A stretch of DNA of 64,000 nt from Salibaculum halophilum (GTDB lineage: Bacteria > Pseudomonadota > Alphaproteobacteria > Rhodobacterales > Rhodobacteraceae), in contig NZ_MSIT01000002.1 in NCBI RefSeq assembly GCF_002094885.1, positions 124,001 through 188,000 on the forward strand. Direction: 5' to 3'. The notes under the pieces were generated by a model. That model was not told where the DNA came from. It did no database searches and saw nothing but the letters and a program-made list of their open reading frames with translations. Made by a program: the position numbers and the translations under genes. Of the stretch, positions 63,744 through 64,000 are shown piece after piece. Position 1 is the stretch's first letter. Each line of letters starts with the position of its first letter.

Positions 63744-64000
63744 ATGAAAAACGCCCTTATCGCCGCCACCGCCGTTGCCGCCGTCGCCGGTGGCGCCTGG
63801 TTCCTGACCCGCCCGGCCGTGCCGTCCGACAGCGTTGTCGGCGCCGCGATGGCGCAGGATGCCGAGGTCGACACCAGCCAGGTCACCGAGATGGCCAAGG
63901 GCGATGAAGACGCCCCCGTCGAGGTGATCGAATACGCCTCGTTCACCTGCCCGCATTGCGCCACCTTCCACGAGACCCAGTGGCCGCAGATCGAGGAAAA
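63744..64000 (+). CDS. DsbA-family thiol:disulfide protein (3' cut by window edge)
   Basis: About 85 residues are visible. A signal anchor (MKNALIAATAVAAVAGGAWF) leads to the start of a thioredoxin fold: EVIEYASFTCPHCATFHETQ with the CPHC redox motif of DsbA. The remaining domain lies outside the window. It probably forms disulfides in the periplasm and follows the DciA-like gene closely. Confidence 0.88.
   Translation, partial: MKNALIAATAVAAVAGGAWFLTRPAVPSDSVVGAAMAQDAEVDTSQVTEMAKGDEDAPVEVIEYASFTCPHCATFHETQWPQIEE

Overview
This window is chromosomal DNA from a high-GC alphaproteobacterium, almost certainly a Rhodobacteraceae (Roseobacter-group) bacterium. The evidence is the full set of lineage-typical neighbourhoods: petP-petR regulators, petABC (cytochrome bc1), CcrM with GANTC sites in its promoter, a NodH-like sulfotransferase, an lptCAB-hpf-ptsN block without rpoN, gltD/gltB split by a secreted-protein gene, and a NavAb-like sodium channel. 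No photosynthesis genes, phage or CRISPR array are visible.

Layout. 1-5.7 kb: a 3' sulfotransferase fragment, then a minus-strand envelope and nitrogen-regulation block (rnd, kdsD, lptC, lptA, lptB, hpf, ptsN) and tRNA-Leu(CAG). 5.9-19.6 kb: NAD-binding protein, uppP, gltD / exported protein / gltB, mtgA, GST, queG, PQQ-type sugar dehydrogenase, EamA transporter. 19.6-21.1 kb: lower-GC patch with an SH3-type exported protein. 21.1-27.6 kb: ilvE divergent from petP-petR, histone-deacetylase-like hydrolase, xseB-ispA-dxs (isoprenoid precursors). 27.6-33.5 kb: voltage-gated sodium channel, NAD-dependent epimerase-like protein, AMP nucleosidase, HU, EamA transporter, aroC. 33.6-36.9 kb: TPP riboswitch controlling thiBPQ. 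36.9-39.7 kb: petABC. 39.9-44.7 kb: GST, a divergent TetR/SDR pair, mtaB, dapF, tRNA-Lys(TTT).

44.7-49.5 kb is the clear accessory segment. It starts just past tRNA-Lys and holds a decayed IS110-type transposase end, a type VI secretion tssA frameshifted in a CG-dinucleotide tract, a divergent caspase-fold protein that has lost its catalytic cysteine and carries a peptidoglycan-binding domain, and a decayed IS3-type transposase. It looks like a relic of a T6SS locus.

49.5-64 kb: rpe, a small membrane protein and a Tat-exported sulfide:quinone oxidoreductase-like flavoprotein behind an FNR-type box, a LacI regulator, tRNA-Arg(CCT), aroQ, an FAD oxidoreductase, a membrane-anchored winged-helix protein, rnhB, ccrM, an outer-membrane beta-barrel, galE, alkB, mutY, a DciA-like protein, and the start of a DsbA-type thioredoxin cut by the window edge.

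Cross-links: a palindrome GTCCG-AMC-CGGAC occurs upstream of gltD and again between ilvE and petP, suggesting one regulator acts at both amino-acid loci. All identifications come from reading sequence motifs; no database search was run.
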